A stretch of DNA of 64,000 nucleotides, from positions 686,970 through 750,969 of the forward strand of contig NMRA01000014.1 in the NCBI GenBank assembly GCA_002633005.1, read 5' to 3'. The translations under genes were made by a program, and so were the position numbers. Positions 1-11,088 of the stretch are shown in pieces. Every line of letters begins with the position of its first letter. The first letter of the stretch is position 1. The notes beneath the pieces were generated by a model. The model made no database searches. It was not told the origin of the DNA and saw only the letters and a list, made by a program, of their open reading frames with translations. This DNA is from Phoronis australis (Eukaryota > Phoronida > Phoronidae).

Positions 1-211
1 TAATTTTAGAAAACCTATTATTTTTGCAACGCTGGTAAATAATTTAGATTACTCTAGGGAGATTTTATTCGACCAGTTTGTCGGCTGATGGCCGGTCAGC
101 TGAAGGGTCGGCTGAAGGGTCGGCTGGAGTGTCGCCTTATGTGTCGACAGCCAGTCGTCGACCAATTTCCGACCGGGCGGACAAAAATTCGTGATGTGTG
201 CTGTATTGAGC
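1..211 (+). repeat. Terminus of GCCGACC-rich repeat family, copy 1
   Basis: Bases 1-80 match, in reverse, the interior of the copy at 11.1-13.4 kb (the TTGCAACGCTGGTAAATAA stretch, also near 34.05 kb). Bases 85-180 are GC-rich and made of GGTCGGC-like words. The block ends in GATGTGTGCTGTA, the same end as the copies at 13391 (plus) and, reversed, at 8321 and 32533. The interior piece and the terminus lie in opposite orientations, so this copy is rearranged, or its family has a second, inverted terminus outside the window. Confidence 0.7.
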
Positions 212-770
212 TTAAGATCTGCATATATTCGCTTTCTCCATTATATTGTCATTACGGACTTTTTCCATTCACAGTTAAAAAAGACGTTGCGGCATTCTAC
301 GAACTTTATTCGTACCCACAATTTTGTTACTTCTCGTTCAGGAAAAATACAGGTCGTATTTATCATGTTCTCACCTTTGGTTATTACAAGTGTTTGTATC
401 TTCGCAATTATTTGACAGAGTTCCACGACATACATGTATATGTACGACAGTTCGTTTAGGAGGTGACTCCGAATTCTCGTTTTGGAATTGATTCAACGTA
501 TTCTGTGCACACTGATGTCCGTTTTTACTACATCCGAAACTTTTTTGGCGTCTGTGTCTCTGTTGGGCTAAACTGCACTAAGGGTGACTATAAAAAATTG
601 TATGAGTTCGTACATGGAATTGGATGCGATAGTGATTTTTGGTCGTCTCCAACCACTGTGTCGCGTCCAAATGGCAGCGTTTTGTCCAAGGTTGTTTCTC
701 ATGAATCCCCTGCTGGAGCATGTTTAGGTTTGACCAATATATTTCTACAAAATTGGCAATAAAGGTCGAT
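212..770. other. No recognisable gene
   Basis: AT-rich sequence with short open frames on both strands. None shows a domain, repeated unit or splice pattern that I recognise. Confidence 0.5.
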
Positions 771-814
771 GACTTTTGGACGGATCCAACTACCACTCTT
801 CCCACCTGTTGCAT

Positions 815-2250
815 AAAATTGGCACTAGGTGGCACAACAGTAGTCAGATCAATCTGTCCAACAGTCGTCGCGGTCCGTTACAATTATAATATAAACGCAC
901 CTACCAAACTTAGTAAAGATCCTGCAAACGGTTTAGGAGATATAGCCATAGGCGCAAAAACAAAGAAAACTGCCACTAGGAGGCACCACATTAGTCGAAG
1001 TCGTCCGAAAATTATCGTCAACTGTCCTCTTCATAGTAAGAACATACAAGCCAATTTTCACAATCATGGTTAGAGCGGTTTGGTTGACAAAGGGGGACGC
1101 TACAAAACAGACTCGAAAACAGTCCAAATGGCCACTGGGTGGTTCAAACTACGTCAAATCCCCCGAAAACGGGAGTATACCGTTGTCTCACTAATTTAAG
1201 ACTATATACCAAATTTTGTGAAAATATGTTGATAACCTTTAAAGATACAGAGGTAAATGTAAAAAAATAAATTGCCACTAGGGGGCACACCGGTAGTCGA
1301 ATCCGTCCGAAACTTTGCTCAACCGTCCCATCCATGACAGAAACACAGATGCAAAATTTCACGCACAGACCTCAACCGGTTTTGGAGATAGAGCAGCGGA
1401 CGCCGGACACCGACGCCGGACAGACGCCGCCTGGACGGACAGACGAACGAAGATGACGGCATAATGCGTCCCCATATAAATATGTGGCCACATAAATATG
1501 GCCAATAGGCGGCGCAAAGAACGTCGAATCCATCTGAAAAAGGGGACATTCCGCCATCTCATTAACAGATGCCCTTATGCGAAATTTTATGAAAATACCG
1601 TGAGGACCTTTGAACATACAGAGGTAAACATAAAATTGCAACTAAGTGGCACACCTGTAGTCACATCCGTCTGGTAGTCGTCGTCCTCCGTTGTTAATAT
1701 CATATAAAAAAACTTACTAAATTTAGTAAACATCTTGCGAACGGTTTAGGGATATAGCCATAGGCACAAAAACAAAACTGCCACAAGGAGGCGCTACAGT
1801 AGTCGAAGTCGTCGGAAAATCATCGTCAGCCATCCAATGCCGATTTTTCCAAGCAACCTTGGAGCGGTTAGGTTGATAGAGGGGTGGATGCAAAAAACAA
1901 CTTGAAAACAATAAAAATGGCTACTAGGTGGCGCAAACTACGTCAAATCCATCTGAAAACGGGAAGTTAGCGTCATTTCACAAATAGGTGCCTATATACC
2001 AATTTTTTTTGAAAATCCATTCAGCACTGAAGATTGAAGATAGAGGTAAACGTAAACAAATAAAATTGCCACTAGGGAACACACCAATAGTCGGATCAGT
2101 CCGAAACTTCGCTCATGCCGCCCCATTCACGGAAGGAAAACATATGCAAAACTTCATGAACATACGTTAAGAAATTATGGAGATAGAGCAGCGGAAGCAG
2201 GACAGACGGACGCCGGACGGAGATGACGGCATAATTCGTCCACTTAGAAA
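815..2250 (+). repeat. Satellite-like array of CTCF-like boxes
   Basis: A box of the form GCCACTAGGKGGCRC recurs about nine times, near 821, 971, 1131, 1274, 1501, 1636, 1780, 1919 and 2067. Spacing is about 135-160 bp, with one gap of about 228 bp where a GC-rich GACGCCGGACGGAC-type insert sits. Most boxes are followed by GTAGTCGAATCCGTC-like sequence. A larger unit of about 0.8 kb is also duplicated (921-1470 against 1735-2240). The box at 1275 fits the vertebrate CTCF core CCASYAGRKGGCRS at every position; others differ by one or more. No protein-coding signal was found. The array may derive from an unclassified short interspersed element. Confidence 0.7.
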
Positions 2251-3828
2251 TATTTGGGCGTATCAAAACGGAAAATGGGGTTTGTTCAGGGCTATGAATT
2301 GTACCTTCGAAGCATTCCTGACTTTTTAGTGGACTTGTGTCTCGTTTTCTCGCATTGTTTGTGTCTCTCAGGAGGACTTTTTACCCACTTTGACAAATGG
2401 GGAGACACGTTCGAGCCCCCCCAGCCCCCCCGGGTGAGCGCATATGACATCACGATGTTTAGCGTTGTGGTTCCAGCTGAAACATCCCTTTGACTCCAAG
2501 ATGTCATATATATGTACATGTAAGAAAATTTGAAAACGTGTGCGAGACAATACCTGTTACCAAACAAGTTCATTTTGGTCCACGTCTCCGAACTCTATGT
2601 GAACCTACACTAATAGACCTTTTGTGGGTGAGACTAATCATCGTCATCATAGCAAATAATTATCTGTTGAAGCTACGTACTTGCAAAATATTTATGTTTT
2701 GGTTAAATATTACACATACTTGGCTTCAGCATCATCAGACTGAAGAATAGCGAAAAAGGTCGAGTTACATGTACTTGAACATTGATATCACACTTAACTC
2801 ATGACTATAACTAAAATTAAGGAAAATACTAGGAGATTATTTTTCGAATCAAGACTGTTCTTATCAATCGTCTTGCTAATGGCGATTTTGACAATACCTT
2901 GTAGCGCTAAGTGGTTGTTCTATGTTGTCTTGCAACGGTTACAGTCAGGTTGAATATGATCGATATTGCATTTTGCAAGATATTGCACGTTTGGCAGGAT
3001 TGTTAAAGACACGAATCATTGTTTCTGCATAAACCTCCAACCATTTCATCACCGACACTCTCTTGGGGGGAGGATAAACAACGAGGTTACTAACCAGCAT
3101 TGCGAACTCTGTACCATATTGAAACTTCTCCTCCATAGGCATTCGCTGTTTGACACTGGTAGTCGGCCGCATCGTGTTTCCTTTTAGAACAGTACACCCG
3201 TTTTCCATTCCAAGAAATTCTATTTACATTGGTGACAATTCTTGCAAGTCTGAGTCTTTCTGCACGCTCCCCAATGCTTCTTGTCCACCAACTTACTCTG
3301 CAACAGTCATTTAAATGGACGCAAGTGACTACGGAAGCTTCGGCTAATTATACATTTCAGCAGCCGCTTTAGTTTTTCGTCCCATGACATTTGCACTTTA
3401 CGTTCACAAAACTGATATTAAGTGTTCGCCGACTGTTTTGGAGCACACATGTCGCGAACAAGTCCATTCCAAAACCTCCCCGCTCCCCTTCCTTTTCTCC
3501 CTCCCTCTCCCCATGCCGTTAGCCCGTTCAGCCACACAATTTCAGTAATGAACAATGGTGTCCCGACATTAAAAAGCTTTGACTGAACTGCAGATAATTG
3601 ACAGCGAATATTATAACATAACCGAGGTCAAATAGAAACAGTACGCAAACAAAAATAACAATCACCTGGTGCCAAAATTATTTTGCAATATTTCAATAAT
3701 GTAATTGCAGGCACACTTATTTCACGACATGTATACTCAATAAGTGTTGGAACTCTGCGTTAAAGTACGCGTATTCTTCACTAGAGACGGCAACTACGAG
3801 GGTTCCACAATGAATATCAATGTATCGC
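2251..3828. other. No recognisable gene
   Basis: Unique-looking AT-rich DNA. A minus-strand frame at 2945-3208 is open for 87 codons, but I see no family motif, start context or splice sites that would support it. Confidence 0.5.
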
Positions 3829-3983
3829 GGGCGGATCCAGAATTTTCAGTTTGGGGGACAGGGCAGAGTATTAGCAAGAATTTTACCCATCAGATAATCG
3901 CAGCCCGAACTGCCAAATAACATATGTGAGAATTTTAGGGGGCAAGGCCCCTTTGCCCCCCCCCCCTTGAATCCGGCACTGCT
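3829..3983. mobile_element. Short MITE-like element, GCGGATCCAG ends
   Basis: It starts GGGCGGATCCAGAATTTTCA and ends in a poly-C run then GAATCCGGCACTGC, so the two ends are imperfect inverted repeats. The inner part (GGGGGACAGGGCAGAGTATT) recurs in the element at 47.35 kb in the same order, which defines a small dispersed family. No coding capacity. Confidence 0.65.
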
Positions 3984-5029
3984 CTTATCACATCGTCTAC
4001 ACTAACTGTTGTTGGCTTGAGTAATGTCATATGAAGAATCCGCGGTTTACCTAAAACACCATTTGAGGATTTCACAACGTATGTTCTGCTCAGGTTGACT
4101 GAATACCTCATACAAGTAAAGTTCAGATTCCCAAAGGTCATCAAGTTTTTGTATGAAAAATTTCATAACCAAAACGATATCTCCACCATGTACGTATAAC
4201 AGACGTCAGTGGCCACCGGGGGTATATATCGTTTTTCTCGTTTTCTATGACAGTCATTCATATGTACATGTAAATTCACTTAGTCAAAATAGTATTGCAA
4301 AGTCTTGTTCATATCCTGTACATACTTACTGTGTCACGTAATACATGAATTCCTGGACCTAAGTTTAATGTGCATTTGCACATCCACAATTAAATCTGGA
4401 TAAAGGCCAAACATCAGGTAAAATGGGGAATACCTGTATGCTAGCCCGAGAGCTGGCATTATATGCAAAAGACATCTTAACAACATGACCACTCAGTAAA
4501 ATGTTCAACAATGTTGAAGCATGCACATAATCAATACCCATGAACATGGTACGGGAGATTCATCAGCACCCAGTCACAGACAAAGCTCCTGAATCAGCTT
4601 GGATTCAAAGTTACGACGCTGATGGAAATGGATCCTTTGAAGTACACCACAGGGAATGATCGGGGGATCAAACTCTGCTCTAGCTGTCGTCATAGTCAGT
4701 TGGTTAGTGGTAAGGACCACTATGACATTATTGTTAAAATAGTCAGGTCATTACTAGAACACTTTTTTACCATCCCGACGGTTCAATCGACAGAACAATA
4801 TATGCAGACCATTTCCCAACCGTAGGTGGTGGTCATGCTTATGGAGCCTCCTCTACAGGGAATTTCCGCCTCAAACAACGTTCACAATTATTCACATGCT
4901 GCTCATTATCAGTGAACATGCGAGGCCAGTAATTCAACTTAACACCAAACTAAAGGTACGCTTAGTTTATGTTACTATGTAGTAATTCTACAGTACGTTT
5001 GACTACGTTATATGCTGCCTATACGGAAA
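3984..5029. other. No recognisable gene
   Basis: Only short open frames without recognisable motifs; no tandem structure seen. Confidence 0.5.
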
Positions 5030-5590
5030 TATTCAGCAGGAACCTATAGAAGCCTCAAGGAATTCCCTTAGTAACATGGATTTGCTATAGGATTTCTATA
5101 GGATCAAGATTTGCTAAAATAATTCCTTTAGTAATATCGATTTCCCACAGGAGTCCTATGGGATCAAGATTTCTTATAGGAATTAATATAGAAAAATTCC
5201 TATAGGAAATTTTTCAGAAATCTGATTTCTAAACATTTCAACAAATAAATAGCATGAGAGTAAGATATCGGTTTTTATTTACCTACTTTCAGCTCATCTG
5301 TGTCAATATCTTTTAAATTTTAATATTCAGGCGACTCTTATTATGTTAATTCCTTCGTCATTTTGGTATTTCCTATGTTAAATCATATACTAGTTGTACT
5401 CATTTCATTGCCAGAAATAATTTCCTATAAAAAATAGACTTAATATTGTCTATGGCGTACATTGTTTCACGTACATGTATTGTTTAAAAAGCACAATTTG
5501 GAATGTAAAACAACTCCAATAGGAAATTCTATAGGATCCAGAAGGATAGGATATAGAGTTTTCTATAAGATTCTATTGAATTCCTTACTT
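5030..5590. repeat. Degenerate CCTATAGGA-type repeats
   Basis: Words such as CTATAGGATTTCTATAGGAT, TTCCTATAGGAA and TCTATAGGATCC recur at 5040-5220 and again at 5515-5585. They resemble the units of the 22-bp satellite at 25.8-26.6 kb. The order is loose rather than strictly tandem, so this is either an old array or a related dispersed repeat. Confidence 0.55.
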
Positions 5591-5828
5591 TAAAGAGTTC
5601 CCACCATGACCCTGTGTCTCAAAAAGGAATTTTATTATTACATCTTAACAGAATTAATAGCTTTAAATACACCTGTTGCTACGAAACAATCTAAAAATTT
5701 TAAAAATATATTTTTCTGTTATCGAGTTTGTACGCAATGGGTGGAAGACCGGCTCAGCCGTTGTTGTTTTACCAGTGCGATACTGAGGAGTTGTGAAGAA
5801 GGTCCGAGTGGAGCCGTCTTTTTCAGAC

Positions 5829-6195
5829 ATGAAAAGGTGCGTTTGTGGAAACTGTGATAACAACAACTTGACTGTGAACGTCTTAGTGTTCAAATTTCCT
5901 AAATACGTGAAAGTTGCACAAAAATGGCATCGGTTTGTCATGGGCGGCGCATCATAGGGGCCTAGGGTAGGGCTATAGCCCCCACTTTTTCAGGGCTAAG
6001 CCGCCCATGGTCTATAGGCGGTGCTACACAGGAGGGCTGAGGGGGTTAGCCCCCACTTTTTTCAGTGCTGCGCCACCCATGATTGTGCGTCGAACAAGAG
6101 TGTGGAGTGTCAGTGTGGAATATGAGATCCAGTTTGGCGTAAGCCACACTTTGATCGGCATATTTCAAAGAATCGTGTTTCGACCACACACATAA
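5829..6195 (+). pseudogene. THAP zinc-finger exon split by a fold-back element
   Basis: From the ATG at 5829 the frame reads MKRCVCGNC, then NNNLTV, FKFPK and KWHRFV. That is the start of a THAP domain: paired cysteines, an Asn-rich turn, an F-x-FPK block and the W-x-x-FV helix. THAP domains bind DNA and occur in host regulators and in transposases such as those of P elements. The frame is interrupted after FV by the fold-back sequence at 5939-6081. Both junctions carry TTGT (5935-5938 and 6083-6086). Downstream, the frame continues with RRTRVW, which suits the next helix of the fold. The C-terminal Cys-x2-His half of the zinc site is not clearly visible, so the gene is probably broken further on. 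I cannot tell a host gene from a transposase. Confidence 0.6.
5939..6081. mobile_element. Tandem pair of fold-back elements
   Basis: Two back-to-back fold-back units with CATGGGCGG at the outer left end and a CCACCCATG-like outer right end. Each holds a G-rich arm (GGGCTGAGGGGGTTAGC type), an AGCCCCCACTTTTTTCAG-type arm and a GCCGCCCATG-type end. A single related unit is at 50342-50413. The pair sits inside the THAP exon and is flanked by TTGT on both sides, a possible 4-bp target duplication. Confidence 0.7.
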
Positions 6196-6842
6196 GCGGC
6201 GTTACAATGAAGAACTCACCACCAAGTAAGTGCATTTGCAAATTTGGTAAATAACGAACAAACTGCTTCCATTCTAGGGCGAGTGATGCCAGGCCCTGGA
6301 CCCCGACCCAGATCGAGTGCTACTACAAGTACGCTCATGCATATTGTGTTTAGACTGTGCTCATTCCATCACGGCAATAGTGAATACGAGTAACCCAGGT
6401 TGGCTGTGGCCTTGTCAGTAATTATTAAGTGTCTATTTTGTGAGTATTGACCACCACTTGGTAGAGTTGGTTGTGGCTCACATATGTCATTTCTCGTGGA
6501 AGTGGGTCGAGTTCATACGGCCTAAACCCGACGCCAAAGTTCGCTAAATGGGAAATCGAATTCATTGTCTGATTCTTCAAGTACTTGAGTAAAAGTGCCC
6601 GTATCCACTCTCCTCTCTGTCTGCATAATAATTGTCCAATTCTCGCCTAATATTGTCATTGTCTTCTGACCTGCAGTGTTCCTACATTGCAAATGATTGT
6701 CAAGCGGCCAACCGTCTTCCACCCATTGCATCATTTGGCGGGAAACTTAGAAATAAGTAATTTTTCTTCAAAATTAAAAAAGTTGCCACTATTTGGCATA
6801 AAAAGTGCCTATTTAGCAAGATTCTATGGTATTCGATTCATA
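6196..6842. other. No recognisable gene
   Basis: A 70-codon minus-strand frame at 6522-6734 is acidic near its end but matches nothing I know. The remainder is featureless. Confidence 0.45.
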
Positions 6843-7037
6843 TTAGCTAACTGAAACCCGAAAAAGTAAGAAAATGCATGGTGGGAACTCTTTAATAAAT
6901 CCCAGCTTGGAATACAAGTCGTCAACCCTAGTGTCCCTAATTTTAGTACCCAGGATAGCCCTGGCGGCTCTATTTTGCATTACTAGGACTTTGTTTAGCT
7001 TATTGTAGCCAAGGGCAGTTGAAACCGGGTTTCCCAA
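6843..7037 (-). pseudogene. LINE reverse-transcriptase C-terminal remnant
   Basis: The minus-strand frame contains NKLNKVLVMQNRAARAILG followed by TRVDDLYSKLGFIK. The pattern L-x-x-x-QNRAAR-I and a downstream L-y-x-x-L-G-x-x are typical of the end of the reverse transcriptase in non-LTR retrotransposons (jockey/CR1-like). In intact elements this lies after the catalytic YADD region and the thumb. Only about 45 codons are recognisable; the catalytic part is absent and the 3' side soon loses similarity. The upstream edge runs directly into the repeat copy beginning near 6995, so the LINE was truncated or broken there. The exact LINE clade cannot be read from so short a piece. Confidence 0.55.
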
Positions 7038-8316
7038 ACAGGTAAAATCGGAAGCTAGGATTCATTAAATTTACGCTCTGTGACGTATTTGTAGCCTATG
7101 ACAGACTTTCTACAAAATTGTGGTGCATTGCTATCAACTTCCGTTGTTAAATTACGATAATTTTTCAAAAAAAATTGTGCTCATCACAGGGCGACTCAAC
7201 AAATTACCTGAAATCTTCCTTATCTTATACAATTTTTAAAGTTCATGTGGAGTCCAGATTAATTGCGATTAAGTCCAAATCTGCGCTACACCGTACCCCA
7301 CAACACGAGAAAAACCTCTGGATGAACACACATGTTGTTGTCACGTGACGTTTGTTTTGAAGTTCGTCTGCGTATGAGAGTGAGTGAACGTGCGTGTGCG
7401 GGTCATCGACGACATAATTTTTTGTTACAAAAGGCCGAGGATTATGCAAGAAAATGGCATTTACTAGATTGTTTTTCACTTAAACGGCTGCAACGTGCAA
7501 GGTGAGTGCTGGTTAACTCACAGGTTTTGTGTGCACAGGCCGACGGTCGTTAGCTCTACCGTGGGGTATTAATAGTCCAAGGCTCGATCTACTTGTTGGG
7601 GACGAAGTGAACTACCTGGGCTGTGTGAAATTTCTGGGTCTAACAGAGACACAGACACAGTGTTCAGCCAGCTGGCTGTATCAAGACTATAGTCAAAATC
7701 CAAATTCGTTTTATGGTGTCCCTGTCAATAATAACGGTATGTTAGTTTCTTAATTTTCGTACATCTACTTCAGGAACATAACAATCACGTGTTTTGTATA
7801 CATACGCGCACGCCGCAGATCACATCTCGGAAAATGCCGATTTGACGGATGACAATGAATGAGCAAAATGGGATTAAACAACGTCGTTTTACAGCTTGTA
7901 AGATTCATAATACACGTATTTTGAATATTGCAATGCATGTGTTCCAAAATCTAAACAACTTGGGTCCTATATTTTTGTATTCGTGCGCGCCGAATGAAAG
8001 TAATCGTGAGTGTTGCTGTGTTGCAAAATCTCTTATCCGGGACCGATTTGAAAAATTCAAAGTTGTACTCATGTTTGTTTTCGCTCCTCTTTTCAAATAT
8101 TAGAGTAAAAACTACGTAGAACTCTTTCCATAAAAAGTACAGTCTACTAGCTAGATTGTAATCAGCTGATCATATCCTCATGAGAAAGCCAATTAGTCTC
8201 GCTCATGACTCGATGACTAGAGCAGCTTGGCGGCATCCCTTTGACCGTGAGCCAAGCTCGACTCAGCCAAGGTGGATAAATACGGTCTAGTTCAACTTTC
8301 CAGACCCCACAGTTTA
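6995..8316 (+). mobile_element. Long-terminal-inverted-repeat family, copy C
   Basis: The internal part (7000-7950) is repeated in reverse at 20572-21560 and in the same direction at 16100-16560. The right arm (7905-8316) is repeated in reverse at 15666-16060. The element ends in CAGACCCCACAGTTTA. Since one copy has this arm inverted at its left side, the full element probably had inverted termini of about 400 bp, and this copy has lost its left arm at the LINE junction. Frames inside are short and I recognise no transposase, so it is probably non-autonomous. Confidence 0.65.
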
Positions 8317-8320
8317 CACG

Positions 8321-9540
8321 TACAGCACAAATCACGAATTTTTGTCCGACCGGTCGGAAATTGGTCAACGACCGGCCGTCGACCGGTCGGCAAATTAGCC
8401 GACCGGCCGGCTTAGAATTAGCCGACCGGCAGCTGCCCGCAGTGCCGACTCATAAGGCGACTCCCCAGCCGACCCTTCAGCGGACAGGCCATCAGCCGAC
8501 CAGCTGGTCGGCTGCTATTTTTAGACTAGAGTAACAGTTGCGTAATAGGTTGTCAGGTTGATACCACTTTGCGTGTCGATGCATATTCGTCTTAGCACAG
8601 GGTCAAATAAATTAATTTTGATTTACTGTCTCGGTTACATGAATTCACTTTGGTTGTGTAACACCACTAATTCGAAGGTTGAAGGCAAGCGGTAGTAAAC
8701 ATTGGATTATGGGCAACGCAACAAGTTTTGGATTAAAAAAACCTGAAAGTTTTCTTTACATTTGCTCTTTAATTTGACTCGTGACGTTAACAAGTTGCAT
8801 TAGATTGGCTGCTTCCCGGCCAATACAACGCTGTGGTCACTTTGTAAACGTAGCTATTTTTGAGTCTTCGCCCATAATTGATTTTGCTTGTGTAACGCCA
8901 AACTGCATCTTATTGCTTTTTAAAATTTATTCACGGTTCTCATATCACGCACCATGATGATGGGATTGTGAGTTGTTACACCGCGAAGAGCCTCACTCCG
9001 GGGATTTTATTTTCATATTGACCCATGCAGTACAGACGCGAAATTCACGGTCTAGTATGCCCTAAACCCACTGACTTCGATGGCTCTAACTTCGAAATCA
9101 TACTAAGGTTACGATTTCTACTAACTTAGACTGTGACATCAAACACGGAATGGCCACTGTTGAGGCAACAGCCAATTGTAGCTCTGCGCATTCCGTTTTC
9201 ATTTATCGGTGACGTTAAAATCTGGCTTAGTTACATGTACTCGTAGGCCCCTATCAGTTGGTCGTTCACGTTGTTCCAAAAATAAATATTTTCTGTCAAC
9301 AACATACTGAAAAATTATGTAAAATAAAGCAATTGTGACCGGGAAGATATGAATACGTGGTGAAGAGGTATTTGTCTCTACGTGGCACATGTGCGTGGAT
9401 CTTTGGTAAAGCGATTGCGATGTCGAAAAAATGTTAGAAAATACGTCAAGGTGCACTTTTGACAAGCAAAACGTTTGTGGTGATATTTGTAGCGTATCTG
9501 GCCACCCTAGGTAATAAGTGACGCTAAATGACAAGTGGCA
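8321..9540 (-). mobile_element. GCCGACC-rich repeat family, diverged copy
   Basis: It begins TACAGCACAAATCACGAATT, then a GC-rich block with GCCGACCGGYCGG and TTAGCCGACC words up to about 8510. A weaker match to the interior of the 11.1-13.4 kb copy follows: the GGAACAACRTGAAC stretch near 9270 corresponds to that near 12640. The start directly abuts the end of copy C (8316). I see no coding region. The right boundary is uncertain. Confidence 0.55.
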
Positions 9541-11088
9541 ACTACGTGTTTGGCGCGAAAATAAAAAATCATGCTTGTATCACCACCCCCCCNCCCGAAT
9601 TTTCCACATTCTAATGAGTCACCACTCGAGATTTGTTTCCGTTTCACTCCTACAATCGCAGAATAATTCTTCTGTGCTCAGCTGTAAGATGAAATAAATT
9701 TTTTGAAACGGTGCTCGATCTTAAAAAAAATTCCAGCATGAGAGCGCTTTATCAGAAATGCCAAGCACACACAGCGTTTCCGTATGTCCAAGTGCTTTGA
9801 ACAGTGTGCACAAATTTGTTCATTTCGCTTTTCTACACTGACGAATATGGTCAACACGGTGTTTTAAAAACGTCCACTTTTGACGGCATTTTCAAAAATG
9901 AATGTTTGGTTGATAAATTTAGCCCACGGGCAGAAAAAGGTATCGTTGCGTTTTCAAAACTTTCAGAGCATGAGCTGAAGGACTACCTGAGAAAGAAAAT
10001 AAAACCGAATACCAAACAGAAACTTTTCCAAAGAAACATTATATAGCTCTTGAAAACTGTTACACCGAAGAAATGTTCAAAATACGAACGTCATTTACGG
10101 AAGGTCGTACCAGAATAATTCGTTGCAGTGGAGCCGCCACGGCATATTAAAAACACTGTGCTCTGCACTATAGTTAGCTGAATGGAAAGCTGAAGCGAAA
10201 AAATCCAGAACACACATTTTCTATTCAGGAATTGAAATCTAGGTAGAATCAAAAACAATTGGCAACCAGGATTTAATGCGTCAGAAAACTTATCGCGCCA
10301 GGAGAGAATTGTTCTCATTCTCGGAGAGTACGTGATCACCCATTATGCAATGATGACAATCCAGTGTTGGCATCTATTGTAAAACGTGGATTAGACGAAA
10401 GAAATTTAACCGCATTTCCAAGATAATATGTCTGCCGTCGGCGAGAGGTTGAACACGTAGCCCTTGTTTATACGAATAGTACCGACACTATCGTCACTTT
10501 GAAGGATCAATGCTTGGGGATGGTGACGTGGTGTCCTGGCGTGAAAAGTTACTGACATGGTAAGTTTTTGAACCCGACTTATTAACATTGCAGTTCGGTC
10601 GTATTTTATTATGATCCTGAAGTGAAGAATTTTTGGTCCTCACGTGATAAATTATAGGTGCTGATGTGATAAATTTTCATTCTTGGCGTGGTGAATTTTG
10701 GTCTTGATTTGTTTTTTGGTCTTCTGTGTGAAAACAATCCCAATGTATTGGATTGTTTTAATTCTTGCTGAAGTAAAAGTTTTGGTTTTGAAATCTTTAT
10801 TTTTGGTCCCGGAGAGTTAACATGTTTTGCTTGGTTTTAATCTTGCATAGAAAATATATGTCGTTAAATGTTTCCACTTAGGCCTTCCATAAATGTTTGA
10901 GAGCATCTTACTATGTAAGTTCTTACATAAATCTTGGTGTTTTTGATTTAGCAATACTATGAAAAATGAGTAGTTATGACTATGAAAAATGAGTAGTTGT
11001 GGCTTCTTTTGAAATATTGTATCCTTTGCATATGCCTGGTGTAGATGGCTGAGTGTGATATTATGTAAGCCTTATTATACTCTATGGC
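9541..11088. other. No recognisable gene; weak TTTTGGTC tandem tract
   Basis: A degenerate tract at about 10610-10830 repeats TTTTGGTCTTG and GATAAATT-like words with a rough period near 30 bp. The 80-codon plus-strand frame at 9804-10046 is rich in Lys and Phe but has no motif I know. Confidence 0.4.
9593..9593. other. Undetermined base in poly-C tract
   Basis: A single N lies inside a C homopolymer (about 9585-9596). This looks like an unresolved homopolymer length rather than a biological feature. Confidence 0.9.

Noticed and set aside
2945-3208. 87-codon minus-strand frame
   Set aside because: Protein-like in places but no family motif or splice context.
5588-6892. AAAGAGTTCCCACCATG at 5591 and inverted near 6892, with GCAATGGGTGGAAGAC at 5736 and inverted near 6727
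   Set aside because: The spacing is similar, but I could not see continuous similarity between the words; chance is possible.
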